Positions 5,630-11,519 of a DNA stretch of 21,332 bases are shown in pieces. This stretch comes from a virus. The DNA lies in IMG/VR virus record IMGVR_UViG_3300006802_000708, positions 1 to 21,332 of that record; one strand, given 5' to 3'. How positions within the stretch are numbered: the first letter of the stretch is position 1; each line of letters begins with the position of its first letter. The translations under genes and the position numbers were made by a program. The notes beneath the pieces are model-generated. The model saw nothing but the letters and a program-made list of their open reading frames with translations. It did not search any database and was not told the origin of the DNA.

Positions 5630-5772
5630 GGAATCATCCAGCCCCCTCCTTAAAGAGGGGGGCTGGTGATTTCCTAATGCTCCAGCCAGTTTGGCCTAGC
5701 TAAGTATATCATCCAGCCCTCACTTCGTGAGGGGCTGGTGATATACGTAAGGCTCCAGCCGGTCGGCTTTTG
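5630..5772. repeat. Tandem ~75-bp structured element, two copies
   Basis: Two copies about 73-75 bp apart share ATCATCCAGCCC, its complement GGGCTGGTGAT and a downstream GCTCCAGCC(A/G)GT. Copy 1 forms a hairpin at 5630-5674 and copy 2 at 5704-5746. The outer stem bases differ but still pair (GGAA..TTCC versus GTAT..ATAC), which is compensatory change. A bulged T is kept in the left arm of both. A second small stem follows each (GCCA/TGGC in copy 1; AGCC/GGCT then TTTT in copy 2). The downstream CCAGCC could also pair with the GGCTGG of the hairpin's right arm, allowing two alternative folds. Confidence 0.75.
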
Positions 5773-5956
5773 CGTCACGCGCGAAACAGCCTACCGCGCC
5801 GCACGCACGGTTATTATCGCGCCCGTAGCGCGGCATATAGCGCTAGGTTATAAGGGGTTGATAACTGGAACTGGCATAAGCTTATTCGATTTGATTATAT
5901 GGGAGAATAATTTGTTATTTTTCAGCCGGTTATGGCTCATATTTGGGGCGTTCTAG
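5738..5956 (+). CDS. Doubtful ORF in GC-rich patch (72 aa)
   Basis: GTG 5738 begins inside the second hairpin, with no clear RBS, and the frame runs to TAG at 5954-5956. The first part (VTRETAYRAARTVIIAPVAR) is coded by a GC-rich block unlike its neighbours, and the second part is apolar (ISLFDLIIWENNLLFFSRLW). The Arg/Ala-rich stretch recalls short ORFs I associate with prophage or satellite immunity regions of gammaproteobacteria, but I cannot verify this. It may be a host-derived fragment or simply an open frame across structured DNA. Confidence 0.25.
   Translation: MIYVRLQPVGFCVTRETAYRAARTVIIAPVARHIALGYKGLITGTGISLFDLIIWENNLLFFSRLWLIFGAF
5894..5899 (-). promoter_or_regulatory. Candidate leftward -10 box TATAAT
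   Basis: The - strand reads CCCATATAATCAAATCG. The hexamer is perfect, but no good -35 lies at 16-18 bases. If used, transcription would start near 5887 and give the helix-turn-helix gene a leader of nearly 300 bases containing both tandem hairpins. Confidence 0.3.
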
Positions 5957-6083
5957 AGCTGAGAATGCGATTCACTCTCATTCGCATCTCCACTAGGCGG
6001 ACAGGGGGGACGGGGTAGCGCTATGCGCGTACAAATGCACTCTAATAAAATCTAACAGAAATGTCAGTAATCGGAGATTACGT

Positions 6084-6106
6084 GTTATCCACAGGAAGTG
6101 GATAAC
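6084..6106. promoter_or_regulatory. Inverted pair of DnaA-box-like sequences
   Basis: TTATCCACA (6085-6093) matches the consensus DnaA box exactly. Five bases on, GTGGATAAC (6098-6106) is its inverted partner; on the - strand it reads TTATCCACT, one mismatch. The two form a perfect 9-bp dyad GTTATCCAC-AGGAA-GTGGATAAC. The AT-rich dyads and TA tract about 60-160 bases to the right would suit a melting region. This suggests a host DnaA-dependent origin or a DnaA-responsive promoter. Confidence 0.55.
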
Positions 6107-6168
6107 GGGAATGGGGACTACTACAGAACGTAGTGGATGGGGGCGGGCAGCAAGAGTCTTGGTTAATA

Positions 6169-6262
6169 ATAGTCTTAGCTCGTTAGTAAACTCACTAAGA
6201 CTATATACTTCTAAGATATTCAAGTATTCATATCTAAGAAGTATTATATATATATATATATA
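6169..6262. repeat. Two AT-rich dyads and a TA tract (candidate unwinding region)
   Basis: ATAGTCTTAG (6169-6178) pairs perfectly with CTAAGACTAT (6195-6204). ATACTTCTAAGATAT (6205-6219) pairs with ATATCTAAGAAGTAT (6230-6244) with one central mismatch. CTAAGA or its complement therefore occurs four times in about 70 bases. Nine TA dinucleotides follow at 6245-6262. The arrangement suits initiator-protein sites next to an easily melted tract. Confidence 0.55.
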
Positions 6263-6309
6263 AATACAAGGGGTACAATAATATTGACGAAATATATTCA
6301 ATTTCTTAC

Positions 6310-6344
6310 GTCAATTGTGTCAATTGTTACAATATTGTTACAAT
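6310..6344. repeat. Short direct repeats (iteron-like)
   Basis: GTCAATTGT occurs twice in direct tandem (6310-6318, 6319-6327). TTGTTACAAT follows twice with an 11-base period (6324-6333, 6335-6344). The 11-base period places the second pair on one face of the helix, as for cooperative protein sites. Confidence 0.6.
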
Positions 6345-6346
6345 TC

Positions 6347-6403
6347 GCCGCCTTGCGGCAAAGACGAGCACACCGTAGGTGGATCGCGCCAAGGAAATGG
6401 CGC
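6347..6403. other. Cluster of three GC-rich hairpins
   Basis: GCCGC-CTT-GCGGC (6347-6359), CACC-GTA-GGTG (6371-6381) and GCGCCA-AGGAAA-TGGCGC (6386-6403) follow one another inside an otherwise AT-rich region, and are followed by a C-run at 6415-6420. They could be a structured RNA or part of the origin. No known RNA family recognised. Confidence 0.45.
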
Positions 6404-6539
6404 TGAGGCTGAAACCCCCCTACCAACTTTAATTACGCCTATAATCAACCACTTAGCAAAAATATGCAAAATAATTCAATTTTCTTCGTAAGATTTCGTT
6501 TTATTTTCGTCTATATTACTATACAAGACAAAAAAGTTA

Positions 6540-6588
6540 CACCTTTGGGTGAACGAGGGGATACCCTCTTCCGGCGCTCACTCGCCGG
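6540..6588 (+). promoter_or_regulatory. Three hairpins in the leader of the first rightward gene
   Basis: CACC-TTTG-GGTG (6540-6551), GAGGG-GATA-CCCTC (6555-6568) and CCGGCG-CTCACT-CGCCGG (6571-6588) lie in series just before the GAGGAG RBS of the gene at 6625. They would fold in the 5' leader of the rightward transcript. No T-run follows them, so leader structure or processing is more likely than termination. Confidence 0.5.
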
Positions 6589-6624
6589 ATAGCCCACTTA
6601 ATCAACTCAGTGAGGAGAATAGAT

Positions 6625-6924
6625 ATGAATGAAGTCAAAGCACCTAAGTGGGAAGCGTTTCTGGCGAGGCAACGGGAGAAGCAGAGAACCCCATTCGGCA
6701 AGTACACAAGCCAGAAGGGCCACGCAAAGCACCGAGGCATCGAGTTCAACCTGACCTTTGAAGAATGGATGGACTGGTGGGGAGACGATTTCGACAAGCG
6801 AGGCCGTGGCAAGGATGACCTTGTGATGGCACGGATTGGAGACACCGGCCCCTACGAGTTAGGGAACATCAAGAAGATTACATTCTCTGAGAATCGCAGA
6901 GAAGCATATACGAACAAATCGTAG
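6625..6924 (+). CDS. Small HNH/homing-endonuclease-related phage protein (99 aa)
   Basis: ATG 6625 has GAGGAG eight bases upstream; an in-frame GTG at 6610 lies before that RBS and is rejected. Residues 30-44 (QKGHAKHRGIEFNLT), then FEEWMDWW (45-52), RGRGKDDLVMAR (59-70) and GDTGPYELGNIKKIT (72-86) followed by EN (89-90) form a pattern seen in phage proteins linked to HNH or homing endonucleases (HRGI-FNLT ... GPY--GNI). The canonical HNH catalytic triad is not complete here, so it may be a DNA-binding relative only. It is the first gene of the rightward block. Nuclease activity is uncertain. Confidence 0.65.
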   Translation: MNEVKAPKWEAFLARQREKQRTPFGKYTSQKGHAKHRGIEFNLTFEEWMDWWGDDFDKRGRGKDDLVMARIGDTGPYELGNIKKITFSENRREAYTNKS

Positions 6925-7036
6925 ATTGTCCTAAGCGGGCGCTGGCGAGGAGCCAGAAGAACCAGAAGGCCCACTCAGCCCCGCCGAAGGGACAACTTAT
7001 ACTGGAAATCAATACATAGCGGAGAGTAGCGAACCA

Positions 7037-7294
7037 ATGACCACGACAAGCATTAACGACAAACTAGCCCACACGGGCCGAGGAGCAGAGCGAATCACGG
7101 TGTCTGACTCCACAGTGCTCGCACCGGGGGTGCGTGGCATCAACGTAGCAACTGCCGGTCTGGTGTACGTAGATACCCAAGCGGGTGATACGAACGTCCC
7201 CGTGTATATCGCAGCTGGTGGCGTATTCCCGCTCTCAGTGACTCGCATATACGAAACGGGCACCACGGCAGCAGACATCACGGTAATCCGGTAA
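7037..7294 (+). CDS. Small beta-rich virion-type protein (85 aa)
   Basis: ATG 7037 has GGAGAG about ten bases upstream. The protein is beta-rich (AERITVSDSTVLAPGVRGIN, a GLVYVDTQ strand, then IYETGTTAADITVI at the C-terminus). This arrangement (S-D-x-x-x-L-x-P-x-R-x-I, then a Val-rich strand and a C-terminal TxATxI) is common in small conserved phage and prophage proteins encoded near structural genes, often unnamed. It lies six bases before the beta-helix gene. Probably a minor structural or assembly protein. Confidence 0.65.
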   Translation: MTTTSINDKLAHTGRGAERITVSDSTVLAPGVRGINVATAGLVYVDTQAGDTNVPVYIAAGGVFPLSVTRIYETGTTAADITVIR

Positions 7295-7300
7295 TAAACT

Positions 7301-8926
7301 ATGGCTGACAAGTATTTCGGTTTAGGCGGTGATGACATCAGCAATAGTGGCGATTCTGCTGGCGACCAGTACCTGACGATGAGCGCAGCTATCGCTGGGT
7401 CAACCGCTGGCGATACCATCTTTCTCACTGACGGAGCGCTTCCCGCTCCCTCCAACCGTCACGATCTGAATGACGAGCGCACGCTAAAAGCGGTAAACTG
7501 GCGTGCTGGCATACTGCAAGCCAACAGCGGCTACAGCGACCGAATCCTCGACACTGATGGTTCCCTGCTAGGCAGTGAGGACATCTACTTGTATGGCCTT
7601 ACACTGGATGGGGAAGACCGAGTAGCAGACTGCTTAGTCATCGAACGGTCTGGTTCGTCTTCTCTGGTAGACGTATACATCGACACCGTTGCCTTTCAGG
7701 ACTGGACGAACGAAGCCATCGACTATAACACTATGGGTGGCAGGCTGGAACTGGTAGGCTGTACATTCTCCAGCTCTGGAGCCAGTGCTGGTGTGCTGGA
7801 AAAGGTAGAAGGCCCGGGCTCTGGCATCGGCTACGAAGGAGCTGCGGTAGTCAAGATTAACCATTGCGACATCACGCTTGACGGTCGAACGAGCAGCGCA
7901 ACTGACATAATCTTCCTCGCGGGGCATGATACGGTAACACACGCCAAGCAGGTCAACATACAAGACGTAACTATTGACCTGACAAACACAGCAACAACTG
8001 CGTCTTCTATGGTAGTTGTAGAGGGCATTGACGATGTGGTCGTCGAGGGCGTGACCGGAACCCTGACCGCAGCTAACTCGACCGCCGACTGCTTCGGCAT
8101 CGCAGTCTCCGCAGACGGCTACTCAAACGGAACCGCAGACAACGCTCTCATCCTTCGCAACAAGGTGTTCTTTAACACACCCTCTGGGTTCGCTATCCAG
8201 TTCGGTAACTCTACTGCTGACTCTCGTATGGCGGGTGGACGCTTCTCTGGCAACTACGTAAAAGGCCAGTACTACGCTTCAGACTCACCACACGGCTACG
8301 CACTGGGACAAGATACCACTGCGGAAATGGTAAGCAACGTAGCTGAGGACTTCTTTGTCAACTATCTCATCAGTAAGGTCAATGGTACCACTGAGGTATC
8401 GGGCAACTTGTCAGTGAACTGCTACGGCTCAAGCTACTACATCAAGGGCGCGTATCCAGCAGGCTCTACAGGCGCAGTTCCCGTAGTGTCGAATAACGTG
8501 GCAGTTGTTGACTCAGCCACTGAAATACGAACTCTCGGTGTCATCACCGTGACAAGTCAGTTTGGCGTTGCTACGGGCGGCGTTACTATTGAAGATAACC
8601 TAGTTATCGTAGAAGACGTTACCAAGATGCTGGCAAACGGCGCACACCTTGCTAGGCAGGACACAGGTCAGACAGCTACGTGGCGTAGGAACACCTACAT
8701 TATTCCTGATACCGTTTCAGCCAGCGAAGACCTGTTCTACGATGGCGACACCTACGGCGGGGCGTGTAACTTCGCTGAGTGGTCAGGGCTGCACACGGAT
8801 GAGCGGTTAATCCAGTTACCGCAGGCAGAGGTATCTGCTCTGGTAAACGCATACAAGCTACAAGCGGATGCAGCATCAGGCGAAGCTGGTGGTGCAGGCT
8901 GCGGCTCACTGGGTATTGGCATCTAA
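7301..8926 (+). CDS. Beta-helix fibre/tailspike-like protein (541 aa)
   Basis: ATG 7301 follows the upstream stop by six bases, without a strong RBS, so it is probably coupled. The start contains DGALPAPSNRHDLND, then long runs of short strands ending in Asn, Gly and Asp turns (for example GLTLDGEDRVADCLVIERSG and NNVAVVDSATEIRTLGVITV), the signature of a right-handed parallel beta-helix. The C-terminus is Gly/Ala/Cys-rich (SGEAGGAGCGSLGIGI). Beta-helix folds in phages are usually tailspikes or fibres that bind or cut host surface sugars. No catalytic residues can be named from sequence. It lacks the N-terminal module shared by the two later spike/fibre genes, so it may attach differently or be a head fibre. 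Confidence 0.65.
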   Translation: MADKYFGLGGDDISNSGDSAGDQYLTMSAAIAGSTAGDTIFLTDGALPAPSNRHDLNDERTLKAVNWRAGILQANSGYSDRILDTDGSLLGSEDIYLYGLTLDGEDRVADCLVIERSGSSSLVDVYIDTVAFQDWTNEAIDYNTMGGRLELVGCTFSSSGASAGVLEKVEGPGSGIGYEGAAVVKINHCDITLDGRTSSATDIIFLAGHDTVTHAKQVNIQDVTIDLTNTATTASSMVVVEGIDDVVVEGVTGTLTAANSTADCFGIAVSADGYSNGTADNALILRNKVFFNTPSGFAIQFGNSTADSRMAGGRFSGNYVKGQYYASDSPHGYALGQDTTAEMVSNVAEDFFVNYLISKVNGTTEVSGNLSVNCYGSSYYIKGAYPAGSTGAVPVVSNNVAVVDSATEIRTLGVITVTSQFGVATGGVTIEDNLVIVEDVTKMLANGAHLARQDTGQTATWRRNTYIIPDTVSASEDLFYDGDTYGGACNFAEWSGLHTDERLIQLPQAEVSALVNAYKLQADAASGEAGGAGCGSLGIGI

Positions 8927-8934
8927 GAGGACTG

Positions 8935-9219
8935 ATGAACAACATCAACAACAGAGTACCGAACTCGCATTTGCAGGCCCATGAGGGCACTGTGAATGGC
9001 ATCACGTTGATTGAGTTCTCGCCCGTTCCGCACGAAGTCAGCTTTACAAATGACAGCGCTACGGGTACTCTGAAGTTCCGCGTCAGTGATGAAGACCAGA
9101 CGCTAAACTACAACTGGGCGACACTACGCCCTAACGAAACTATCACGTTGCAGATAAGCACACGCTTCATTGAGCTGAGTGGCAGCAACGTGGAATACAG
9201 GGTCTGGGGTCTAGGATGA
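8935..9219 (+). CDS. Small beta-rich hypothetical protein (94 aa)
   Basis: ATG 8935 has AGAGGA close upstream. The product has an immunoglobulin- or jelly-roll-like strand pattern (HEVSFTNDSATGTLKFRVSD, then NETITLQISTRFIELSGSNV). This suits a small virion surface or fibre-associated protein. Its stop overlaps the next ATG (ATGA). No family recognised. Confidence 0.65.
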   Translation: MNNINNRVPNSHLQAHEGTVNGITLIEFSPVPHEVSFTNDSATGTLKFRVSDEDQTLNYNWATLRPNETITLQISTRFIELSGSNVEYRVWGLG

Positions 9220-9395
9220 GCATTAACAAGTTACTAGGTAGCTCTACGGAGACTGGCAATGCTACACGCATGGAAGTTGATGACCGAGGGCTACAGGTAT
9301 TGGACGGTATACTGAAAGAACTAACTATCATGAATAAGTATCTGGCTATCATGACAGATACCCAAATAGACAGAAAGGACATTGAGCATGGCTGA
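9216..9395 (+). CDS. Small hypothetical protein (59 aa)
   Basis: ATG 9216 overlaps the upstream stop (ATGA), and TGA at 9393-9395 overlaps the next start by 8 bases, so the gene is locked into the operon. The product starts MSINKLLGSSTETGNATRME, then VDDRGLQVL and a helical region (LKELTIMNKYLAIM), and ends in a charged tail. The N-RMEVDDRG-LQV stretch resembles the R-x-D-x-x-N-R-x-x-V pattern of the next gene, so it may share an interaction partner. It resembles small proteins often found beside phage head and tail genes. No family recognised. Confidence 0.6.
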   Translation: MSINKLLGSSTETGNATRMEVDDRGLQVLDGILKELTIMNKYLAIMTDTQIDRKDIEHG

Positions 9396-9984
9396 GATAC
9401 TTAAAGACGGAACTGGTAGTGGTTACCAGATGCGTATTGACGGGAACAACCGCGCACACGTACAGGCGGTTACTATCCCAGAGAACGAGTTTGCAACTGA
9501 GAATGAAGACTCGTACAACCTGAACACTGGCGTTATTACCCTGACCTCTGACTCAGAGACTCCGGTAATGTACGTGAAGAACAACGACACGCGAGACTTG
9601 CACATTAGAGCTATTGCCGTGGGGCTTGGCCCGACTACCGGCGGTAGCGGTGGCATCCCAGTGATTAAGATGATTCGTAACCCGAAGGACGGTACGATTA
9701 CTTCTGGCTCGGACATTGCTGTCAGCTCTAACCGGAACTTCGGTAGCGCAAAAGCTCTCGTAGCTGACCAGAAGGTAGGGGCTACGGGACTGACAATGAC
9801 GGGTGGCACTGACCACCTTATTCTTTTTCAGGGTGCAGGTGATCGGCTGTTAGCCTCCATTGATGAGGTGATTCCTGTGGGTTCTACGGTCGGCATTACT
9901 GTGACTCCGCAGTCAGGAAACACATCAATGGACGTATACGCTGCACTTATCTGTGACCTCTCTGATCCGGCAGGAGCACTCTAA
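9388..9984 (+). CDS. DGTG-motif structural protein, paralogue 1 (198 aa)
   Basis: ATG 9388 has AAAGGA about nine bases upstream; an in-frame TTG at 9382 is less likely. The N-terminus (ILKDGTGSGYQMRIDGNNRA) followed by HVQAV is matched by the next two genes. The rest is beta-rich with a long helix-poor domain (VMYVKNNDTRDLHIRAIAVG and DHLILFQGAGDRLLASIDEV). Proteins starting with [E/K]DGTG-G----VD--NR--V occur in several marine and large tailed phages as unnamed structural proteins. Likely a virion surface or fibre-related protein. Its stop overlaps the next ATG (TAATG). Confidence 0.7.
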   Translation: MAEILKDGTGSGYQMRIDGNNRAHVQAVTIPENEFATENEDSYNLNTGVITLTSDSETPVMYVKNNDTRDLHIRAIAVGLGPTTGGSGGIPVIKMIRNPKDGTITSGSDIAVSSNRNFGSAKALVADQKVGATGLTMTGGTDHLILFQGAGDRLLASIDEVIPVGSTVGITVTPQSGNTSMDVYAALICDLSDPAGAL

Positions 9985-10535
9985 TGGGATTTCAAATAGA
10001 AGACGGAACAGGTAAGGGCTACGTATGGCAGGTAGACTCACAGAACCGAGGCATCGTACGTTCAATTACAGAGCCGCGTGACTACCACATCAACGAAGTC
10101 TCTGGTAAGGTCTGGTCGTGTGAGTTCGGCCCCCAAGACCCCACTGGTGCAGATGACTACGTGTTCTACATCAAGAACACTGGTACACAGAACCTGAGCA
10201 TTAGCGACTTCCGCCTGTCGTGTACAGGCGTGACTGGTCGTGTGAACATTGACGCAGTGACCGGCACAGCAGCGGGTGGTAGCACTATCACACCAACTAG
10301 CCGCAACCTCGGCTCTGCCGCTACGGTAGAGGCAACGGTAGAAGAAGGGGTGAACATCACTGGACTGACGAGTGGAGGCACTATCTTCTATATGGAGCTG
10401 GATACAGTAAGTAAACTGTTTCACCTACGTACCACTTCTAAGATTATCATTCCGAAGGGTACCGCTATTGCTATTGCTTGCGCGGACGCAGGTACTATCC
10501 TGTCCGGCATCGTGAGTGTGATTGAAGAGGAGTGA
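9984..10535 (+). CDS. DGTG-motif structural protein, paralogue 2 (183 aa)
   Basis: ATG 9984 overlaps the previous stop. The start IEDGTGKGYVWQVDSQNRGI repeats the motif of paralogue 1 at the same distance from the N-terminus, and both later carry YVKNNDTRDLHI / YIKNTGTQNLSI and a SNRNFGSAKAL / TSRNLGSAATV block. This shows duplication of the whole gene rather than of the motif alone. The C-terminal strand segment (SKIIIPKGTAIAIACADAG) also lines up with DEVIPVGSTVGITV of paralogue 1. It is coupled to the next gene by GTGA. Role inferred as a minor virion protein. Confidence 0.7.
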   Translation: MGFQIEDGTGKGYVWQVDSQNRGIVRSITEPRDYHINEVSGKVWSCEFGPQDPTGADDYVFYIKNTGTQNLSISDFRLSCTGVTGRVNIDAVTGTAAGGSTITPTSRNLGSAATVEATVEEGVNITGLTSGGTIFYMELDTVSKLFHLRTTSKIIIPKGTAIAIACADAGTILSGIVSVIEEE

Positions 10536-10969
10536 GCACTCCCGTACACATCAAGGATGGGCAAGGCAGTGGGCACTTAGCCTCAGTCAGCAGCACCGGA
10601 GCATTACTTGTAACGCCTCCTGCGTTTGAGGAGGTTAGTTATGCTGACATGACTTCGGCTAACACCGCGTATGAGATGTTCGCTCCCATCTATGGTAAGC
10701 AGTTCGTAATGACAGGAATCATTGTGACTGCGAAGAAGAACGTAGCACAGGACGAGATTGTAGAGGTATACGAAGCAGACAGTGGTGACAGCACAACCGT
10801 CACTAAGGCTATCTTGACTCTTGAGATGCTGGCTAGTTCTTCCCGCGACATCACGGGACTGAACCTGCTCATATCAGCTGGCTCCTTCCTGAACGTAAAA
10901 GCAGACGACAACGATACTGCGGTATCTATTGTTGGCTACTATGTAGACTCAGCTGGACTAAATGACTGA
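10532..10969 (+). CDS. DGxG-motif structural protein, paralogue 3 (145 aa)
   Basis: GTG 10532 overlaps the previous stop (GTGA), with GAAGAGG just upstream. The start VHIKDGQGSGHLASVSSTGA keeps the K-D-G-x-G-S-G motif. The rest (YEMFAPIYGKQFVMTGIIVT and AGSFLNVKADDNDTAVSIVG) is a short beta domain of the kind found in phage surface or fibre proteins, and is more diverged than paralogues 1 and 2. Its stop overlaps the next ATG by 8 bases (ATGACTGA). A related but shorter copy with a different C-terminal part. Confidence 0.65.
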   Translation: MSTPVHIKDGQGSGHLASVSSTGALLVTPPAFEEVSYADMTSANTAYEMFAPIYGKQFVMTGIIVTAKKNVAQDEIVEVYEADSGDSTTVTKAILTLEMLASSSRDITGLNLLISAGSFLNVKADDNDTAVSIVGYYVDSAGLND

Positions 10970-11519
10970 CAACGTATTAAAATTTGAGAAGGGAATCAAA
11001 GCGGCACACCTGAAGCCAGAGGACTTCCGTGATACCGTAGGACGATTCCGCACACAGTCGCTCTTCCGTGAGATGAACCGGGATAAGAAGTTCCCGGCAT
11101 ACTTCACGTTGAAGGACAAGGACACTGACGGCTGTGTAAGTATGCGTCGGGTATACCTAGAAGTAGGAGACCCCACGGAGTATGAGACCGCTAAAGCATT
11201 AGTCGGAGACTACAAACACTGGCAGGCGCTATGCGAGCTGCCGTGGTTTCAGGAGCATCTCAACCAATGGCGCGTTGAATTGGAAGCAAAGCTGGAAAGT
11301 GAGAACATTATGCGACTTCGGGAAACCGCTGCTGACCCGAAGAGCGCATCACGTGTAACCGCAGCCAAGATGCTACTGAGCAAGCCTTGGCGCAGTAAAG
11401 AGAACGTACGTGGTCGCCCGTCTAAGGATGAGGTTAAAGGCTACATGAAAGCAGCAGCCAAAGAGACCTCCGAGGTGGAGGATGACTACAAACGTATCTC
11501 AGGGGATAACGAGAAGTAA
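10962..11519 (+). CDS. Putative small terminase subunit (185 aa)
   Basis: ATG 10962 overlaps the upstream stop. Features: TEYETAKALVGDYKHWQALC (72-91), PWFQEHLNQWRVELEAKL (94-111), a helix with ADPKSASRVTAAKMLL (124-139) and the basic motif RGRPSKDEVK (150-159). The order WF---L--W--ELE-KL, ADPKS--R--AAK-L and RGRPSK-E resembles proteins annotated as small terminase in marine podoviruses and cyanophages. A small terminase recognises phage DNA and helps the large subunit start packaging. It lies two genes before the large subunit instead of directly next to it, because the fibre and spike genes are placed between. The call rests on recalled pattern. Confidence 0.55.
   Translation: MTDNVLKFEKGIKAAHLKPEDFRDTVGRFRTQSLFREMNRDKKFPAYFTLKDKDTDGCVSMRRVYLEVGDPTEYETAKALVGDYKHWQALCELPWFQEHLNQWRVELEAKLESENIMRLRETAADPKSASRVTAAKMLLSKPWRSKENVRGRPSKDEVKGYMKAAAKETSEVEDDYKRISGDNEK

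Larger units (their letters stand above)
5594..6624. other. Divergent intergenic control/origin-like region (about 1 kb)
   Basis: No convincing protein gene lies between the leftward helix-turn-helix gene and the first rightward gene. From left to right it holds a tandem hairpin element, a GC-rich patch (5770-5850) within AT-rich surroundings, a near-perfect dyad GAGAATGCGA/TCGCATCTC (5961-5990), a 6-bp hairpin GTAATC/GATTAC (6067-6081), an inverted DnaA-box pair, two AT-rich dyads and a TA tract, short direct repeats, and two groups of GC-rich hairpins. This density fits an origin of replication plus divergent promoters. Confidence 0.6.

Noticed and set aside
5630-5772. Hammerhead-type ribozyme core in CTGGTGA / CTGGATGA of the tandem hairpins
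   Set aside because: The required CUGANGA and GAAA core arrangement is not present; the resemblance is limited to a few bases.
5630-5772. CRISPR-like repeat array
   Set aside because: Only two copies, with diverged palindromic stems and no uniform spacer; no cas gene in the window.
5993-6301. 102-codon leftward open frame through the origin-like region
   Set aside because: It reads through the TA tract (giving IYIYIYI), the dyads and the DnaA boxes, has no RBS and does not look like a folded protein.
6625-6924. Complete HNH endonuclease
   Set aside because: The catalytic His-Asn-His arrangement and metal-binding cysteines are not all visible; only the flanking conserved pattern is seen.
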